DNA of 64,000 nucleotides from Agrocybe praecox (taxonomy: Eukaryota; Basidiomycota; Agaricomycetes; Agaricales; Agrocybaceae), in assembly GCA_964017145.1 (NCBI GenBank), contig OZ024844.1:1736001-1800000 (forward strand), written 5' to 3'. The notes under the pieces are model-generated. The model made no database searches. It saw only the letters and a list, made by a program, of their open reading frames with translations, and was not told where the DNA came from. Both the position numbers and the translations under genes were made by a program. Shown here one piece after another: positions 24,985 to 36,433 of the stretch (within the stretch, counting starts at the first letter, position 1; every line of letters starts with the position of its first letter).

Positions 24985-26209
24985 CTACAAGAAGAGTCTG
25001 AAGGGGTATCCTGAGGAAAGGTCAGCATGATATGTATACCAAGTGTAAATAATGCATACCTCGGTTCTTGACACGGAAGAGAGAAACCAGGACCGAGTAT
25101 ACGATCATAATCACAGCGGTCCATAGGTATACTTGCATGCGTTGTCTCGAAGGTGATGGCTGGGTTGGGACGACTAGGACAAGCATAAGGAAAGCAAACG
25201 CCAAAATTCCGTCTACAAACGGATGGTCAAATGAAAATCAACCTCTAGGACACCTGAGAACTCACAAATAAAGGACACGACTTGGACCTCTTGTCCATAT
25301 TGGTTTTGATATCCCGCAGCAATCCAGTTTCCATCGCCTCCGTTGAAAGGAACGTTACGGATGCGAGTAAACATGTACCCAGAAGTCATGACGAGAGTTA
25401 CGAGGACAGTACCAACAGCCCATGACCACTTGTTCTGCACAATGGGGGATACAAACCTGAGGAAGATGGCTGCACCAAGAACGCTAACTGCAACAGTTAT
25501 CCAATGAGCCCAGTCAATGGGGTCTTTGTAGGGAATAGGAATGGGTGTATGTTTGGAAAGGTATTCGGCCAGGGGTTTGGGTTCGAAACCGCTGCGTTGA
25601 GGATTGTATTAGCAAGTCAATTGATTATACATAGGGAACATCCACACATACTCGGAGAAGTCATATTTGATGGGCGAGAGATTCCCGCTTGCAGGTTTTC
25701 TTGACCCCCCAGCGGGAGGATAGTGATAAACGACTGGGGCAGACACGAGACTCAACTATTCAGAAATGAGTACAACCCTGGTAAATCGGCAGACAACAAA
25801 AGGCAACTAACCCTCTGGAATACAGAAGGTGCGGCATCAAAGTCAATGGTTGCAAAGAAATGTTCCTTGCGCTTGTCTGCCGGAGCATATGTCCAAGCCT
25901 TCGCTACAGCTTCAAAGGAAGGATTGAATTCCCTGCGTTCATTGGATAAGATGTTAATGTGTGAATAAATCCAACGACTTATACTAACTTGCAGGGACCA
26001 CATCTGCGTCTGCCGTCCAAGGCAGTGAGTTGTATAGATGCGGACCAGGACCTTTTTTGGGAAGTCAAGAGGTCGAAAGTTTCTTCATTCAGGGTGATGA
26101 GGCCGTTCCCTGCATTTGCTAATTCGACAAGTCGCTGTTCGGGTGTGGCGCCAAGCACAGAAGAGAAGGACGCGAAGGCAGCAAGCCCTGCAAGTATAAT
26201 GCTTTTCAT
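24985..26209 (-). CDS. OST3: oligosaccharyltransferase subunit OST3/OST6
   Basis: ATG at 26209 begins a signal peptide (MKSIILAGLAAFASFSSVLG). A thioredoxin-like lumenal domain follows, with the CxxC motif in RRCGPCKEF (an intron separates AA|G of the lysine codon), then ATIDFDAAPSVFQR and SAPVVYHYPP. Four hydrophobic segments follow: VAVSVLGAAIFLRFV, VGTVLVTLVMTSGYMF, GILAFAFLMLVLVV and TAVIMIVYSVLVSLF. The final short exon ends YPFRLFL at 24985. OST3/OST6 form mixed disulfides with substrates so that the ER oligosaccharyltransferase can glycosylate cysteine-rich sites. A longer in-frame upstream ATG exists, but the signal peptide fixes the start at 26209. Divergent from PIK1 with 187 bp between starts. 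Confidence 0.93.
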
Positions 26210-26396
26210 TGTGAGCTGAAGCTGTACAGCGTCTGGCGATGGAAAGTCGTTTTTGAAGTGAATAAGAAAGAAGATGTGTAGCGCGTCACTCACTGCAGTA
26301 GTGGACGTGTCATTCGGACACGCCCAAGGGACATGGATCACATGATGTATGCTAATTCCCGTTGCGCGGACGCGGAGAGATCGCCTGGACGATGTT

Positions 26397-29300
26397 ATGT
26401 CCTCCCATGCTCTTCTCCTGCGCCTTTTCCTCTCCTCGTCCTTCTTTTCCGTCCATGTCGCCCTCAAATATCTTCTCACATATGCCGATAACATAGGGAT
26501 CACCTATTATCTAACCAGAAGGCTCAGGGAACTCGATGTTCACGAATTGCGGGATGTTTGGGGATTTATCTGGTAAGCCACAATTTTATTTTATTTGTCT
26601 TGAAATGGAGATCTCAACGATATATTGTCAGCCATCTTCTTGTAACCAGACCTACAAAATCTCGTGCACTTGAGTGTTTTGTCGTCGAGATTGCCGAACG
26701 CTCGACTCATATTGCACTGATCGTTGGTCCTCCTGTGTTCCGAGAGACCGTCTACTCACCGTCTTACTTCTCAGACTTTATGGTTTATGCAAGCGAATTT
26801 ATCCGATCTATCTTCTCAACGGGACTCACTGTCCTTCATTATATGTCAACGCGTTTTGCACAAATGTCATGAGATTGTCTTCGGAGATCAGCTACTTCCC
26901 TCCACTTCTCCCTACTCGGGCTTCAATCTTCCCGCATATACGCGTCGACGGAAGATCAAGCATCATGCGGAACCCGTTTTTGTTGGCATCGGCGTACTCT
27001 TGGCTGGAAGCCCTGCGATGCCCAAGCTTGCAGAAATTATGGGTGAGGTGGCTATCGAACAAGGGCGTGTAGAAGAAGACAGAGGAGGAGTAAGGAGTTT
27101 GGAACTAAATTTGGATAATGTGGCTCCATTGAAAGCTTCTCTTCCAATTACTCAAACCGACAACTCTGACGATGAAGGCCCTTCTAGCCCAGAGGAGGCA
27201 CCATGGACTTCTCAGCCTCTTATACAGGCCAATAACGCCCGTGGCGGGTTAAATGCAAAACCAACCGGACTTCTAGGTCGGCGCAAAACTTTAGGCGCCC
27301 AAACCTTACCTGCGTTACCTCTACATCTACAAAACATCCGTAAATCACGCGCATCCTTTGATCCTCTGGGTCAATTCGATACTGACAGCACCAACAACCT
27401 TAATGCTCTGTTGCCATATCAGTCGACTCCCTCTCTCGCTTCTTCCAGAACGCCGACACGCTCTGCGACCGTTAACAGGGCCGATGTAATTCTGGATAAA
27501 TACGACGCTCAAGCCCGAATGCATCTTCTTCGAGGTCACTATTATTCTTCCGAGGTTCGTTGATCGTGTTTTAGTTTACTCTATGGTTTTGAAATCGGAA
27601 AAGGTTCAATTTCTTCTCAGCCTTGAGAATATCTGTAATCGACTAGTGATTGTCCCGAAACCCGCACGTGTTTCCGCGTTACGGGCAGAATTAACAGCTC
27701 TAAACCATAAGCTGCCAGCTGAGGTATGATATTTCTCTGTCGTGTACGATAAATGCTTACGTCTATTATCTAGGTCTGTATGCCAATGTGGTGTCAGTCA
27801 TCAGATGTAGTCAGGGGAAATGATCGTATTCCTGAGCCTCATCATCGAATTGTTCGCATACCTCCCGGAGAAGCTGTGGTTCTGAATTCTGCCGAACGCG
27901 CACCATATTTACTGCTCATCGAAACATTAAACGGAGATTTAGATTTCGATCCAGAGAAGCGAGGAAACAAGGAAATTTTAAGGAAAGTCGTCACCAAGGA
28001 AGCGGAGAAAAAAGGTACATGGCTAGATTTTGGTCCTGGTTCGGCTAGACAAAATACGCCAAATCTTGAAACATCCCAACGAACCCCCACGACTTCAATC
28101 GTACGCTCTCCTTATTTCCCTGGTGGTCCTTCGACTGCCGCTTCTTCTACCAGTGCTTTCTCAAACGATGAAGAAGAAATTGATCTAGTTGAGCAGCTCT
28201 ACGGTAACGACCAACCCCTTAGATCGCAGATGCTCGATATTGAAGATTCCATTGTCTTACCTCCTACACCGAAAAATCGAGACTTGGACATGGTCACATG
28301 GGCCCGCTCGTCGCCCATTCCTTCTTCTACTTCCGGAGAAATTAGTGCAAGACAAACGCCTATCATGCCCCAGCACATACGATCACCCTCTCTCCGACAG
28401 AGTGTATCTTCGTCCTCTACGGTGTCACAAGCACCCAGCGAATCCGAAAACTCCCGCATTTTATCTCTGGATGAATACTCTGATCGAATGCGTACAGCAG
28501 CCATTATGTTGGCACAATTGAACGCCGATCAAGGTCGGGAGACATCAACCGGTTCTGCAAGGGCCAATGGATCACCACGTCCCGACAACCCCTTGGACCG
28601 CACTGGTGAGTGACACCGGAATTCATCAATCCAGTGGTTGATGCGTTTAATTAGGGAGAGGTGCCAGTGAGGTTTCCCAGCCAATGCATACTCGTATGAG
28701 ACTACCCAAAGCTGAAGCTGCGGCAATTCGCGACCGTATTATGAAGGAGATGCTTGCTTTAGAAGAAGAAAGAATGGAACGCATGAAGGGCAGTGAGGGT
28801 GATGCCATGATGCGAGGAAGTGTGGCAAGCGGCAGCTCAAAGACAGCAGAAGATGAAGGCATCATTCGGCGAGAGTTGAACAAGGTGGATCCATCTGCAG
28901 TAGTCTTTAGTGAGTCATGGGCGTCTAAAAAGGTATGATCGGCCTTCTACATTGTGCAAATATTCCAACATAACTTATTTTACAGAGTCGGATACGAAGT
29001 GGCTCTCCGTATGGGCATTTGGGTAGGTGTTTTGCGAGTGTTGTTTCGTTATTTTGACTTGGTAGTTAATAGCACTTAACTTTAGCAAACTGGGATTGTG
29101 TCTCCGTTATTGTCAAAACTGGAGGTGACCTGCGGCAAGAGCAACTGGCTGTGCAACTCATTCGAGAGTTCCAGTGTATATGGGCTGAAGAAAACTGTCC
29201 TTGCTGGGTGAAATAGTACGGGCATGATATATCTTTTCTTCCACGTTCAGATCTAACGTTGTATCATAGCTTTAGGATAGTAATTACGGGCTCCACATCT

Positions 29301-30250
29301 GGTCTTGTCGAAACTATTACAGACGCAGTCTCCATACATTCAATAAAGAAGGCAGAGTATGCGAAGCGGTTGGCCAATGGGAGACTTGGTCATGTAACAT
29401 TGCTGGACCATTTTATATCTGTTGGTCTTTCTTTTTTGTTCGCTTGACTCTTGCTTAATTACCCACAGACCTATGGAGAACCCACTTCCGCAAAATTCCT
29501 CCGTGCCCAGAGAAATTTTGCTAAGTCTTTAGCAGGTAGAATTGGAGCCCCAATAATAACCGACGTCTGACGTCCTTGGCTGACCATTATGTATAGGTTA
29601 CTCAATTGTGACATACCTCCTTCAGGTCAAAGATCGACACAACGGGAACATTCTCATTGACAGAGATGGCCACCTAATTCACATTGACTTTGGTTTTATT
29701 CTAAGCAATACTCCCGGAAATATGAGATTTGAAGCTGCACCCTTCAAGCTACCGCCAGAATACGTTGAAGTCCTGGGAGGTGTAGACGGACCTGCATACC
29801 GCGAGTTCAGAAAATTGTTCCATGAAGGGTTTGAGCTTGCCAGGAAACATTGTGATAGGATCATCAGTAGGAACCCTTTTACGCCTACTTCCTTGCGAAA
29901 CCATCTAACTAATCCATTTTTAGCGCTCGTGGAGCTCATGCAAAAAGGTCTGTGGCCCGAAAAAAAATCCTGAAAAGTTTTTAATGGATGCTTGCTCTGC
30001 AGATTCCATGCTTCCTTGCTTTGCCATCTCTGGTGATCAAACCGCCAACCAACTTCGAGATCGCTTCCAGCCTACACTTACGCATGCCTTAATTGGTGAG
30101 CAAATCAACAGGCTGATTGACAGTTCCTTAGGATCGCATTGGACAAGACTATATGATTCGGTACGCTTTTATCTTTGCTCACAACCGTTTCATCATTTGA
30201 CGATTTTATGGTGAACGTAGTATCAATACTATTCCCAGTCTATCCTATAA
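26397..30250 (+). CDS. PIK1: phosphatidylinositol 4-kinase PIK1
   Basis: Chosen start 26397 (MSSHALLLRLFLSSSFFSVH), which matches the family N-terminus; an in-frame ATG at 26349 is also possible. Helical (LKU) motifs follow: YLTRRLRELDVHELRDVWGF, RPTKSRALECFVVE and CQRVLHKCHEIVFG. The central third is disordered and Ser/Pro-rich. The lipid-kinase domain includes IETLNGDLDF, TGGDLRQEQLAVQLIREF, the catalytic loop KDRHNGNILID, the DFG motif HIDFGF and a C-terminal helix ending YQYYSQSIL. About 1,050 residues and about a dozen introns. PIK1 makes PI4P at the Golgi and in the nucleus and is needed for secretion. Clearly PI4K III-beta type because of the N-terminal LKU region. Confidence 0.95.
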
Positions 30251-30472
30251 TCATTTGACATTCTGGTGTCATATACCGATCTGCATCATTGCTATACCCT
30301 ATCGAAAACAATAAATATTTGCCGGACAGAAAGCTATTATACTACTTATAAGGCTATAGGGATTTCTGCAGGCTCGCCATCACATTATACAGGGTAATAC
30401 AGGATCAGCTGAATAACTTGTCATATCTATTCAAACACGAATACCACTCATAATCTGCGGAAAAGAAGTCCA

Positions 30473-32401
30473 TTAGAAAAATGTATTGGCTTGATTGGTG
30501 GAAAATATTATCATACCAAAGTTCTGAGTCTCATCACACCAACATTTTCCGCGCTTGTGCGCTTCACCCTGAGGACAATGTTGGAATGGCTCGTGACGGT
30601 AACCAATGTCATTGAAGAAATGCTAAAGCCAACCAGATGAGCAAGCTTCTGGGAAAGAAAAATAAATCCGACTTACAATTTGGTCCTTCTTGGCAAAGAG
30701 AGCAGCACCAATACTGTGGACTGGAGCATCACCCCAGCGCTAGAAAGAATAGTCAGCCTGTGAAAAACCAAAGACCTTAAACGAGTAGTAGTACCTCGTA
30801 GTAGAAGCCACCCTTTTCGTCCAAGAAATCGAAGAATTTGGAGTATGCTTCACCCCTCCAGAGATCTAGATTACCAATTTCGAAGTTACTCCAGACTATG
30901 AAATAACATTAATTTGATGACTATGATTAACGGCGATTGATAACTCACAGTGACAGCGGTTGTAAGTCTCTCCTCCGTCGTCGGACAAGAAGGCCATAGC
31001 GTTGTCGGGTGACACGAGATCAGGATTACCCTTAATGAATTCTAGAGGGGTGTAATGCTATTAGCCCTCTTTGAAGCAATTTACAAATCAAAAGAACAGA
31101 ACAAACCCCTGACTGCGGTCCATAATGTTGGGATAGTAGCTTCATACTCGTATAGCGATACTGTGAAACCTTGTAGATCATTGTATAAGGACCTGTTCTT
31201 ATGAGTCAGATGACGATGACGATACTCACCGTACATCTTGTTCTGATCTTGCATGACGAGGAAGGGATCATAATCAAGGTCACAGAAAAACTTGACATCG
31301 GGTCTTTCAGTGATGAATTAGATAACCGGATATTCCTTCTAATTGAAGTAAAGCTCACTCCACTCTACACGAGCGCTTATCAGCTGAATAGCACTTGCTT
31401 GAGGATGGAATCAACGTACCTCCAGTAGTATTGGTATGTTTTCAACAGTTCGTGGCGGTAAAAGAACTAATAAGATGTTCGTCAGTCAATTTGACATTCA
31501 AGCAAAAGACAGGATCCATCCACTAACTCCGGAGTTGTAACGACACATGTTTCGGTAACTATGCGACCTGTGAGAAACAGGATTTCTGAGTGGACGCATC
31601 GAAATTACTCACGGAACACTGCCTGTTAATTATTATAATTAGAACACACAAAAACATGGCGAGCAAAAGAGAATAGACGCTAAACAGTTCTTACCTCCAT
31701 AGATAACATTGTCCTGAACCATCTTATTTCGAGACGCGGTAGCCCTTTCTTCATCGATCTCGGGTGGTTGGTCCCAATGTTCTTTGGGAATCAGGCCAAA
31801 CTTCACATCCGCGTCGGTAAGTTCTGCAACACGTCTGCAGAAAAAAGTCACGTAAGTTGGTATCCTTCAGTGAAAATGGCTTGCCAACGAACTTCTTAAA
31901 AACATCATCGAATTCCTTCTCATTGAGGAAGATATATGGGTACTGGAATTTCTTGTTGAACCGGTCTTCCATTTGCTTAAGACTGCTGATCACACCGTTG
32001 AGATCGCTGTTGCGCGCTAAACGAAGGAAGGATTGGGTCCTTAAAAACGCAAAATTCGACCTTCGGGAGAGTTAAATAGAACGTACCCAACATGACGATG
32101 GCAGCATTAGCCTTCCTTCCTTGTGGGGAAGGATGGTTTGGCTTCAGGTAGTAATCTTCGGACAGAGGCTCCTTGTACGGAGGAACTGTGGAGTGTTTTC
32201 CATTGGCATCTAATCCGACCTGTTTCTTAAGGTTTTCCATAGAGGTTACGCGCCCATAGCTCTCATTCGTGAAGCTGACCAGCAGATGTATACTGAACTG
32301 TGATTAGAGTTATTCAATATTATTGTACCACCATGATTCCAGAAAACGACACATACAATCAGAGCTAGTACCGCCACGACATACCGCATGGGGGTCATCA
32401 T
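30473..32401 (-). CDS. GT15 alpha-1,2-mannosyltransferase, copy A (KTR/KRE2 family)
   Basis: ATG at 32401. A type II membrane anchor (MMTPMRYVVAVLALI spliced to FSIHLLVSF), a short stem, then the GT15 domain: [154 protein letters not shown] and a Cys-rich end at KRGKCWCDETQNFG. The EPD core needs a 6-nt micro-exon and SVPYRN a 10-nt one. The enzyme should add alpha-1,2-mannose from GDP-mannose to N- or O-glycans in the Golgi. The stop at 30473 reads through AAC TTT GGT ATG ...; the last 15 or so residues after QNFG are atypical for the family. Confidence 0.92.
31359..31364 (-). other. predicted 6-nt micro-exon of GT15 copy A (R-V-E codons)
   Basis: Minus-strand AGTGGA is flanked by acceptor GTGTAG and donor GTGAGC. 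Joining TGG AG | A GTG GA | A CCC GAT gives W-R-V-E-P-D, the family motif. Direct joining of the outer exons gives W-R-P-D and loses exactly Val-Glu. Copy B has the same arrangement at the same codons. Confidence 0.75.
31613..31622 (-). other. predicted 10-nt micro-exon of GT15 copy A
   Basis: Minus-strand GCAGTGTTCC lies between acceptor TTAACAG and donor GTGAGT. It joins G|GC AGT GTT CC|T to give G-S-V-P before YRNMCRY. The identical arrangement recurs in copy B. Confidence 0.72.
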
Positions 32402-32924
32402 CTTGGGATAGAGCGTCCAAGAGTCGCCAAAATAGAATTTTATATGCTAGTGCCCTGGAAGCAAAAGAGTCACAGCTGGAGTTGAAGACAGTCGTCAACA
32501 ACGTTTGTGTGAAAAAACGACAGCAACGAGAGGTTAAGGAGATGAAATGGGCATCGACTTCCGTGAGCTCGGCCATACGTAGCTCGATCTGTCAGATTAC
32601 GTAACTCTACGGTACCGCCACACTTGATAATCCCCGCACGTGCCGCGGCTTGTGTCGGCAGTACTCAAATCCGGTAACTGGCCTGTATTGGTCCTTGGAT
32701 GGTTACGAGCCTAAACTAGGCCGGTACACCTGACCCTTCTTGTCATGCAGGATGATTACGAGCATTATGACGATTCTTGATTCTGTATACTAAAGTACAT
32801 GTGTATCTAGCACATTCAATTAATTAGTGTTATGAGAACAAATCCTCATATTTTCTGACACAAGAATTAATATGATAATCTGTTGGAGACTTGTTAGTAA
32901 AAATTGCGCCGCAGTTACCGAAAG
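32402..32924 (-). other. intergenic between the two GT15 genes
   Basis: This 520-bp gap holds the copy B 3' flank and the copy A promoter. A CACGTG at 32637-32642 (in a GC-rich patch ccccgcacgtgccgcggc) is the only recognisable element, about 240 bp upstream of the copy A start. No other gene is visible. Confidence 0.5.
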
Positions 32925-34729
32925 TTACGGCGCACCAAAGGTATCTTTAGAATCACAGGAGCAGCGACCTTGAGTCCACTGATCGCCTGATGGGCAGTGT
33001 TGGAAATAGTCGTGTTTGTATCCAATGTCACGGAAGAAATGAACCTGATCTTTACTAGCGAATAAAGATGCTGCTATGCTGTGAACAGGTGCATCACCCC
33101 ATCGCTGTAATCCTTTCAATTGAGACCATTCGGGTACTGTAACAAGGCACACGGACGTACCTCATAATAGAAACCCCCTTTCGAATCTAAGAATTCGAAG
33201 AATTTCTGATAAGCCTCGCCTCTCCAGAAATCCATGTCCGCGATCTCAAAGTTACTCCAATCTGTGCGGTCAAGGTATAAGGTAGCGCTTTCGGATTCAA
33301 GAAATAAGCATATCTTACAGTGACATAGGTTATAGTGTTGACCGTTGTCGTTCGACAAGAATCCCATGGAGTTATCAGGGCTCACATATTCCGGATTTTT
33401 AGTTATGAACTCTGTGTGGCATGCATATATGAAAGGGATTATCAGTGCGCACAGGAGACGACACACCTTTAACACTATTCCACAGAGTTGGTATAGTCGG
33501 TTCCCATTCTACCAGAGATATGGTGAACCCTACGATGGAAGTCATGTTTGACACATTTGAGTTTAGGTAGGAAGTGGTATGCATACCGTAGACTTTGTTG
33601 TTCTTTTCCATGAATTTGAATGGGTCGTAATTAACATCGCAAAAGAACTTGACTTCCGGCCTAATTTTTCTAGATGAGGATAGATAGCATTTAGGAGTTT
33701 CGCAAAAACTCTTACTCGACTCTGCGCAGCAGCATCAGTTTCGACTAAGTGTCTTGATCCAAAAGGGGAAACTCACCGCCAATAATACCGATATGGTGTC
33801 AGTAGTTCGTGCTTAAAAAAGAACTTTGGAAAAAATAGATCAGCGTCATATATGAGGTATAGGAAAGATAAGAGAACGCATACACCAGAATTGAACCGAC
33901 ACATGTTTCGGTATCTGAGGAAAGGGATCAGTTGGCAAGATTGATTTTTGAGGCCGTGTAGAAGGAAAAAAAGATATCACGTACGGTACACTGCCTGCGG
34001 AATGAAGAATTTGATTAGAAGATGGCCTAACTTATCGTAGACTCCACCGTTGCTAGGAGCGTGCTCACCGGCGTAGATGATGCCTTGAGACATCATATGT
34101 TTTCGACTTTCTTTAGCCTGCTCTTCGTCAATCCAATCCGGTTGGAACCAGTGTTCCCGAGGTATTTGTCCGAAATGAATAGGTGCATCCGTTAGGACGC
34201 GCACTCGTCTGAAAAACGGATTCTAGCGATAGGAGAAAAGGAAGAAAACGATATACTCACTGCATGAACTCTTCTGTGAAAGGCTCTTCATTAAGTAGGA
34301 CCCAAGGATACCCGTACTTTTTATTGAAACGGTCCTCCATTTGCTGTATGCTTGAGACGACGCCGTTGATATCACTGTTCCTGCAGAGAAAAACAAACGT
34401 TGCATTGGCCCTTTCAGATGGTATATCTGCGACCTTGTCGGTTTTGAATGACGTGTTGTCGAGTACTGTGGCGTCCGACGAAAGTTCAGGCTCAGTGGAA
34501 ATAGCATCGTTGGTCGAAAGGCCTAGCTGAGTAGAGATAGTACTGAGGTTGGACAATGCCATATTACTGTAGTCTTTGAAGACGACGTTGAGAAGATAAT
34601 GGAGAAAAATCTAATAGGAGATGAATATTAATGCGGGGAAGCAATGAGTAGACTTACGACGAAAAGGAAGAGAATAAAAACAAGACGCCTCCCAGACATG
34701 TGTCCCATCTGGGGGATAGAAGCAGCCAT
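32925..34729 (-). CDS. GT15 alpha-1,2-mannosyltransferase, copy B (KTR/KRE2 family)
   Basis: ATG at 34729 (MAASIPQMGHMSGRRLVFIL) with a membrane anchor split by an intron. The stem is longer and Ser/Thr-rich than in copy A. The catalytic domain reads [131 protein letters not shown] and [20 protein letters not shown], ending GRCSCDSKDTFGAP. The EPD triplet is EPE here. Same intron positions as copy A, including both micro-exons. It is a tandem paralogue, head to tail, and likely also Golgi-resident. Divergent from TOM40 with 194 bp between starts. Confidence 0.92.
33716..33721 (-). other. predicted 6-nt micro-exon of GT15 copy B (R-V-E codons)
   Basis: Minus-strand AGTCGA between acceptor GCGCAG and donor GTAAGA. 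TGG CG|A GTC GA|G CCG GAA reads W-R-V-E-P-E. Sequence differs from copy A at one silent position, while phase and coding sense are the same. Confidence 0.75.
33985..33994 (-). other. predicted 10-nt micro-exon of GT15 copy B
   Basis: Minus-strand GCAGTGTACC between acceptor TTCCGCAG and donor GTACGT joins G|GC AGT GTA CC|A, giving G-S-V-P before YRNMCRF, as in copy A. Confidence 0.72.
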
Positions 34730-34923
34730 GGTGGTGGTGGAAAGAGATAAAGGAGAGAGGGTTTTATAATTATGCAGTGCGCTATATTTTATTTCCGAGA
34801 CGCAGCACCGGTAGCGCGCGCGAGCGAGCGGTTAACCGGAGCGGCAGTGCGTAATGCTTGCTCGTGTTTGGTTAATTTTTCGTCTTGCCACCGTTGCAGT
34901 TGTAAGTATTGCTCTTCGTCCTT

Positions 34924-36176
34924 ATGGCGTCCATTTCACTTTCAGAAAAGGAGCCTCTGCCTGCCCCCGCAGTTCCTTCTGGCTGGTCCATCTTCAGCCC
35001 CATCTCCCCCATCATTGATGCTTACAGTCTCATTTCCCGTTACCGCTCAGACTTAAACCTCCCTCATCCTGGCTCAGTCGAGAACCTACAAAAGGAAGTC
35101 AAAGGTAGTCTTTTTTACCTCTCCTTGCCTTTCTATTTCTGATTTTCTCGTTAAAAGCTACACATTTGTCCAACTACATCTTCGATGGAGCACGCGCCGA
35201 CTTGACCAAGAGTTTGTCTGTCAACCCCTTGTTCCAAGTGACGCACTCCTTCGCCCTCGGGTCCCAGACTCTCCCCGCTTCCTACAACTTTGGTGCTGTG
35301 TTTGCAAACCAAAAAGTGCGTAAAAACTTACCAGACACGCGTCTATTGTGCTGACGAATGCATAGATTTTCCTCCAAGGTTCAGTCGATCATGAGGGCAG
35401 CATCAACGGTCGCTTCAACAACGGTTGGAGTGCCAACAACGTGTTCAAGGCTCAGGCCCAGGTATGCATCCTTTCTTTCGTGACCGTATCATATACTCAC
35501 AACAATTGCGTAGCTGTCACAACAAGCCGAGCAAAGCATGATTCAGCTTGAACACGACTACTCGGGACAGGATTTCAACGCCAACCTTAAAGCCATCAAC
35601 CCCTCGCCCTCAAACCTCACCGGTGTTTACATCGGTAGCTACCTTCAATCTATTACCAAGAACGTGGCTATTGGTCTGGAGGGTCTTTACCAGCGCCCCA
35701 CACCCCAAACCAGTGACTTGGCCATTTCATACCTTGCCAAATTGACCAGCACTGACAAAACTTGGATTGCCACCGCACAACTTCAACCTTCTGGCATCTT
35801 CCAGGCTACTTACTGGCAAAAATTGAGCGAGAAAGTCGAAGTTGCCGCTGAGCTTCAGGTTCTTTCCGCTCCTACCCGACGTGATGCTGTCGCTACTCTC
35901 GGCGCCAAATACGACTTCCGCGCTGCAACTTTCAGGGCCCAGATCGACTCGACTGGAAAAGTGTCTGCCCTTCTCGAACAGCGATTTGTGCCTGCATTTG
36001 CCTTCTTGGTTGCCGGAGAGATTGACCACTTCAAAGTATGTGCCTCGTGTTTCTTTTTGTTTTTCAAATGATGTTAATCTTTTCCTTTTCAGAACGCTGC
36101 CAAGGTTGGTGTTGGTGTAATGATCGAGAGCACTACCCTTACACCGGAAGAGATGGGAATGATGCCTCCTCCTTAG
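34924..36176 (+). CDS. TOM40: mitochondrial outer-membrane import pore TOM40
   Basis: ATG at 34924 (MASISLSEKEPLPAPAVPSG). The porin-3-type beta-barrel follows: ATHLSNYIFDGARADLTKSL, NPLFQVTHSFALGS, YNFGAVFANQKIFLQGSVDH, GSINGRFNNGWSANN, IGLEGLYQRPTP, and the C-terminal strands FVPAFAFLVAGEIDHFKNAA and KVGVGVMIESTTLTPEEM, ending MMPPP. Five exons, about 345 residues after splicing. TOM40 forms the general entry pore of the TOM complex and is essential in yeast. The short N-terminal head is usual for fungi. Identification is secure. Confidence 0.95.
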
Positions 36177-36344
36177 TTTTATTTGTTCTTATAACAATAA
36201 TACTATATTTATCATAGATAGCTCAGTTAAAGGCTTGTCCCCCAGTATAATACACCTTTCACTTATTGGGCGCGACTTCTATGTCCTTTTTTCTATCCAA
36301 ACTTGACGTCGTAAATACGCGTTTTTAAGCCGTCTTAAGTATAG

Positions 36345-36359
36345 TGACGTCATCACGTG
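36345..36359. promoter_or_regulatory. TGACGTCA plus CACGTG 75 bp upstream of the ABC ATPase
   Basis: A full palindromic CRE-type site TGACGTCA (36345-36352) is followed one base later by a palindromic CACGTG (36354-36359), 75 bp from the start at 36434. A further TGACGTC half-core lies at 36304-36310. bZIP factors bind the first and bHLH factors the second in other fungi. The proximity and the close spacing are the evidence. Confidence 0.45.
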
Positions 36360-36433
36360 CTGAGTTCGCAGAAGTGTCTACTGCACAGTGCAAATGTTCA
36401 ACGTTCAACTCTTTTGTACAACTCTCCAAGAGC

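Noticed and set aside
25979..26503. Upstream in-frame extension of OST3 with an Arg-rich segment
   Set aside because: It would bury the signal peptide; the start at 26209 gives a standard secretory signal.
34790..34850. GC-rich gcgcgcgcgagcgagcg stretch as a possible CpG or repeat element
   Set aside because: Very short, single copy, inside the GT15-B/TOM40 promoter gap; no repeat family visible.
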